Part shown: piece by piece, positions 6,325 through 9,180 of the stretch
How the letters are laid out: each line of letters opens with the position of its first letter
Position numbering within the stretch: position 1 is the stretch's first letter
Origin: Candidatus Bathyarchaeota archaeon
GTDB taxonomy: Archaea; Thermoproteota; Bathyarchaeia; 40CM-2-53-6
DNA: 9,180 bases
Assembly: GCA_005882905.1 (NCBI GenBank)
Contig: VBBG01000033.1
Coordinates: 13,339 to 22,518 of the forward strand
Direction of reading: 5' to 3'
Position numbers and translations under genes: made by a program
The notes under the pieces: model-generated
The model's database searches: none
What the model was told of the DNA's origin: nothing
Seen by the model: only the letters and a program-made list of their open reading frames with translations

Positions 6325-8070
6325 GTGACCGAGGCGGTTGCGCATCTGACCTCTGAGCTGAAAGACCGTTACAGGCTACTCTCGGAGATCGCCCGCCGCA
6401 GAGGCTTCTTCTGGGGATCGTTCGAAATATACGGCGGCCTAAGCGGATTCCTAGACCTGGGCCCATTGGGCACAGGGCTCAAGCGCGAAATCGAGGATAC
6501 TTGGCGAGAGTTCTTCATCAGACGCCACGGATTTGTGGAGATATCGACCCCGATCATAACTCCTCACCGAGTTCTCGAGGCCTCAGGGCATGTAGAGAAC
6601 TTCAAAGACCCAATGACCGAGTGCACTAACTGCCACAGAAGGTTCAGAGCCGACCAACTCATCAAAGAGGCTACCGCGGAAGAGACAGAGGGTCTAAACC
6701 TAGACCAGCTGGCTAGTCTCTTGGCCAAGGTCAAATGCCCCGAGTGCGGAGGGATACTCGGTAGCCCCCAATATTTCCTTACCATGTTCAAGACCAGCAT
6801 CGGTCCGTACGGAGAGGATCCAGCCTACGGCAGACCCGAGGCCGCCCAGGGAATATTCGTGGACTTCCATCGAGTCTACGAAGTGATGAGGGAGAAGATT
6901 CCGATCGGCATCGCTCAGGTCGGCACCGTTCTAAGGAACGAGATCTCGCCCCGACAGGGACCGATACGACTCCGCGAGTTCACCATAATGGATTTCGAAC
7001 TATTCTTCGACCCCGACAACCCTGAATGCCCGTACCTTGACGAGGTGAAAGAAGACCAACTGTCAATCGTGACCGAGAAGAACAGAACCGGTGGAAACGC
7101 TGAGGCATCACAGATCTCAACTGGACACGCGGTAGAGCAGGGCACCATCAAGTCATCATGGGCCGCCTATTTCATGGCCCTGTCGAAACGCTTCCTATCA
7201 CAGCTTGGAATTAAAACACAGCATCAACGGTTTTTTGAGAAACTCCCGTCGGAGCGGGCGCATTACTCGGCCCAGACATTTGACCATGAGGTCAAGCTAG
7301 ACAGATGGGGCTGGGTCGAAGTCGCGGGCTTCGCCTACAGAACCGACTACGACATCAGGAAGCATATGCAAGCAACTGGAGTGGACCTCAGAGTGTTCAA
7401 ACCTTACGACTCGCCCATTGAAAAAACGATTCGAGTTGTAAGACCGAATCATGACAAGATACGAAAACGGTTCGGCACGGAGGCGGCAAAGATCATCAGC
7501 CTCTTGGCACGAGAGGATTTGGCCCGGACCCTACAGGAGAAGAAACCGGGCGAGAAGGTCAGAATCGACGGGTATGAGGTTCCAGTCGAGTTCCTAGAAA
7601 CCAGAGAAGAGAAAGTGAAGGAGACGGGTGTGAGGTTCATCCCCCACGTTGTCGAACCCAGTTTCGGCGTCGAGAGACTCGTCTACTCCACCATGGAGCA
7701 CAATCTCAGGATGAGGGAAGACAGACTGATTCTAAGCCTGCCGTTCAGGCTCGCCCCAATACAAGCGTCGGTATATCCCCTCGTCAACAAGGATGGTCTT
7801 GTAGAGAGGGCCAGAAGCGTCTACGATAGTCTTGCCCAGGAAGGCCTCCGAGTCGAGTATGACGATTCCGGGTCCATCGGACGAAGGTATGCGCGTGCAG
7901 ACGAGGCGGGAATTCCCCTCGGTATCACAATAGACTATGACACGATGAAGGATGATACAGTAACACTGAGAGATCGGGACACTTGGGCCCAAATAAGGAC
8001 CCGCGTCGCCCAGCTTGAAGAGACCATCCACACGATCGTCAACAAGGGCTTTCCAACAGTCCAAGAATGA
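6325..8070 (+). CDS. glyS: glycyl-tRNA synthetase, class II archaeal/eukaryotic alpha2 type
   Basis: Charges tRNA-Gly with glycine in the cytoplasm as a class II homodimer. From GTG 6325 the protein has 581 residues, close to other archaeal GlyRS. The N-terminus holds the family block ARRRGFFWGSFEIYGGLSG, then motif 1 leading to ISTPIITPHRVLEASGH. An insertion carries two CxxC pairs (C100/C103 and C138/C141), a zinc-knuckle arrangement seen in this family. Motif 2 is R204 in LRNEIS with R215, R217, E218 and F219. Motif 3 is EPSFGVERL (444-452) with R451. A C-terminal anticodon-binding domain (about 465-570) includes the segment GSIGRRYARADEAGIP. The frame stays open back to ATG 6178 inside rpoP, but that adds unconserved residues and a 73-nt overlap. 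Only GTG 6301 and GTG 6325 lie between, and 6325 fits both the protein and the TATA spacing. Confidence 0.95.
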   Translation: MTEAVAHLTSELKDRYRLLSEIARRRGFFWGSFEIYGGLSGFLDLGPLGTGLKREIEDTWREFFIRRHGFVEISTPIITPHRVLEASGHVENFKDPMTECTNCHRRFRADQLIKEATAEETEGLNLDQLASLLAKVKCPECGGILGSPQYFLTMFKTSIGPYGEDPAYGRPEAAQGIFVDFHRVYEVMREKIPIGIAQVGTVLRNEISPRQGPIRLREFTIMDFELFFDPDNPECPYLDEVKEDQLSIVTEKNRTGGNAEASQISTGHAVEQGTIKSSWAAYFMALSKRFLSQLGIKTQHQRFFEKLPSERAHYSAQTFDHEVKLDRWGWVEVAGFAYRTDYDIRKHMQATGVDLRVFKPYDSPIEKTIRVVRPNHDKIRKRFGTEAAKIISLLAREDLARTLQEKKPGEKVRIDGYEVPVEFLETREEKVKETGVRFIPHVVEPSFGVERLVYSTMEHNLRMREDRLILSLPFRLAPIQASVYPLVNKDGLVERARSVYDSLAQEGLRVEYDDSGSIGRRYARADEAGIPLGITIDYDTMKDDTVTLRDRDTWAQIRTRVAQLEETIHTIVNKGFPTVQE

Positions 8071-8082
8071 GCATCGCAACTA

Positions 8083-8090
8083 GTTTTTAT
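8083..8090 (+). promoter_or_regulatory. T-rich box: DUF47 promoter and/or glyS terminator
   Basis: GTTTTTAT occurs 13 nt after the glyS stop. As a TATA-like element its centre is about 39 nt before GTG 8126 and 48 nt before ATG 8135; the second spacing matches the Lsm and surface-protein genes. The run of five T residues could also end the glyS transcript. Both roles may apply. Confidence 0.4.
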
Positions 8091-8125
8091 GGTGAAGCCG
8101 CCATCTCTCCGGATTAGACCGACCC

Positions 8126-8794
8126 GTGTCAACAATGACCTTTCCCGTAGAAACCGAGGCTAGCATTAGACGCAGGATTCTCGACATATGTCGGGAACAG
8201 ACGAGAAACATCGTCGAGATTACCCGTGAACTGGCACTGATGACCGACAGTGTCGGAGAAAACAAGGGAAAGGACGCCAAAGACCACTACCAGAACATGG
8301 TCAAGATACTGGACGAGTTCGAAGGAACCAAGAAGAAACTGCTCGAGGAAGTCGCCTCCTTCGGAGCCCTGCTGAACAACAGAGAGGATTTCATCCGTCT
8401 CATCTTCAGGATCGGCGAGGTGGCCGACTATGCTCAGGGAATAGGCTACAGGCTTACGGCGGTAGTTGACAGAAGTTGGAAGGTCGATAAGAGATACACA
8501 AAGCGCCTCTCCGAGCTCATTGGACTTGTCCTGGAGGAGATGTCCAAGATTCGCGAAACCATGATGTCCCTCGGTTTCAACCCGACTAAGGCTATGGATC
8601 TCTCAAGGGGAGTCGAAGAGACAGAGAAGAAAGTCGACGCAGCGTACCGGTCTCTGGACCTGGAGGTTCTCGACGAGAAGATCCCGCTCCGAACTCTCCT
8701 ATTGATTCGAGATTTGAGTGCTCATATGGAGAACATGGCAGACCTTGGCGTGGACGTTGTTGATCTCATCCGGGTCATAGCCCTCACAGCCTAG
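8126..8794 (+). CDS. DUF47 / PhoU-like helical protein (TIGR00153 type)
   Basis: A 222-residue, almost wholly helical protein of the DUF47 family, a relative of PhoU. Family members usually accompany Pit-type low-affinity phosphate transporters and are thought to regulate them or bind metal and phosphate signals; direct function is poorly defined. The sequence shows successive amphipathic helices rich in Glu/Lys/Arg. Segments such as RIGEVADYAQGIGYRL (about 94-109) and, near the C-terminus, IRDLSAHMENMADLGVDVVD contain the E/D-x-x-x-D pattern typical of PhoU-like bundles. No membrane segment is seen. Two starts are possible, GTG 8126 or ATG 8135, three codons apart; the ATG has the better spacing from the T-rich box. 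No phosphate transporter gene is in the window. It precedes endA by 8 nt, so the two are probably co-transcribed. Confidence 0.85.
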   Translation: MSTMTFPVETEASIRRRILDICREQTRNIVEITRELALMTDSVGENKGKDAKDHYQNMVKILDEFEGTKKKLLEEVASFGALLNNREDFIRLIFRIGEVADYAQGIGYRLTAVVDRSWKVDKRYTKRLSELIGLVLEEMSKIRETMMSLGFNPTKAMDLSRGVEETEKKVDAAYRSLDLEVLDEKIPLRTLLLIRDLSAHMENMADLGVDVVDLIRVIALTA

Positions 8795-8802
8795 CAGCGA
8801 CC

Positions 8803-9180
8803 ATGGAAGACGCCTCGGCTCTCGGTCAAGCCGAACTTATCGGGACGAGGCTCATCGTCTGGGATCACAAGGCAGGGGTCGGAATCTATCGCTCAGGCTT
8901 CTTCGGAAAGCCTGTCGGGATTCCAAAGCCTAAACCAGATCAGGATTTCGAAGTACCGCTCCTCCTTGACCTGATGGAGGGCCTCTACCTACTCGAACAC
9001 AAACGCATCGGAGTCGTGGATGGTCGTTCAAAGAAACCTGTTGGCAAGGCAGTCCTGCTGAAAGCGGCCAGAGAGACTTACCGGGGATTCAGCGCCGCCT
9101 ATCAGGTCTACAAGGACCTCCGCGAGAAGGGCTATGTTGTGACTCCGGGGATCAAGTTTGGAGCCGACTTTGCTGTCTAC
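8803..9180 (+). CDS. endA: tRNA-splicing endonuclease EndA (partial, cut by window end)
   Basis: Removes introns from pre-tRNAs (and archaeal pre-rRNA) at bulge-helix-bulge sites, leaving ends that RtcB joins. The first 126 residues are visible. The N-terminal domain has SALGQAELIGTRLIVWD, then YRSGFFGKPVG and the family block LLLDLMEGLYLLEHKRI. The start of the catalytic domain reads Y-x-V-Y-x-D-L-R-E-K-G-Y, then KFGADFAVY. The last residue, Y126, falls at the position of the catalytic tyrosine; the histidine and lysine that complete the triad would lie beyond the window. The tyrosine supports a catalytic rather than purely structural subunit, but whether the enzyme is alpha4, alpha2 or alpha2beta2 cannot be judged. 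The ATG is 8 nt after the DUF47 stop, without a clear Shine-Dalgarno site, so translation probably depends on the upstream gene's transcript. Confidence 0.93.
   Translation, partial: MEDASALGQAELIGTRLIVWDHKAGVGIYRSGFFGKPVGIPKPKPDQDFEVPLLLDLMEGLYLLEHKRIGVVDGRSKKPVGKAVLLKAARETYRGFSAAYQVYKDLREKGYVVTPGIKFGADFAVY

Noticed and set aside
1..9180. tRNA, rRNA, CRISPR, insertion sequence or attachment site
   Set aside because: Gaps between genes are at most about 110 nt and show no cloverleaf-like arms, direct-repeat arrays, transposase motifs or terminal repeats.

Overview
The window is a gene-dense piece of an archaeal chromosome. The evidence is a set of archaeal information-processing genes: a KH-containing aCPSF1/FttA ribonuclease, an archaeal Lsm protein, an archaeal MCTS1-like PUA protein, RNA polymerase subunit P, a eukaryote/archaeal-type glycyl-tRNA synthetase and a tRNA-splicing endonuclease. 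Short AT-rich TATA-like boxes, weak or absent Shine-Dalgarno sites and GTG/TTG starts fit this. The gene set and style suggest the TACK/Thermoproteota side (Nitrososphaeria or Bathyarchaeia-like), but the lineage is an inference. I see no mobile element, CRISPR array, tRNA or rRNA.

Layout. Positions 1-64 hold the tail of an upstream gene, possibly the proteasome beta subunit. aCPSF1 (65-1984, +) follows and meets a SepF-family gene (1981-2307, -) tail to tail, with the stop codons overlapping. The PUA-domain gene (2419-2907, -) and the Lsm gene (2984-3214, +) diverge from one small intergenic region with a symmetric TATA core. Next is a large secreted, membrane-anchored, sequon-rich surface protein (3326-6016, +), followed after 12 nt by rpoP (6029-6250), then glyS (6325-8070), a DUF47/PhoU-like gene (8126-8794) and the start of endA (8803 to the window edge). 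No stretch without a gene exceeds about 110 bases.

Together. Six of the nine main genes act on RNA: transcription termination and 3'-end cleavage, RNA chaperoning, a translation-linked PUA protein, transcription, tRNA charging and tRNA splicing. SepF (cell division), DUF47 (probably phosphate-related) and the surface protein stand apart. I found no clearly new multi-gene system. The least explained items are the roughly 896-residue surface glycoprotein beside rpoP, the SepF protein without a membrane-targeting N-terminus, the extended RpoP, and a promoter-like 14-nt element found upstream of both sepF and lsm.
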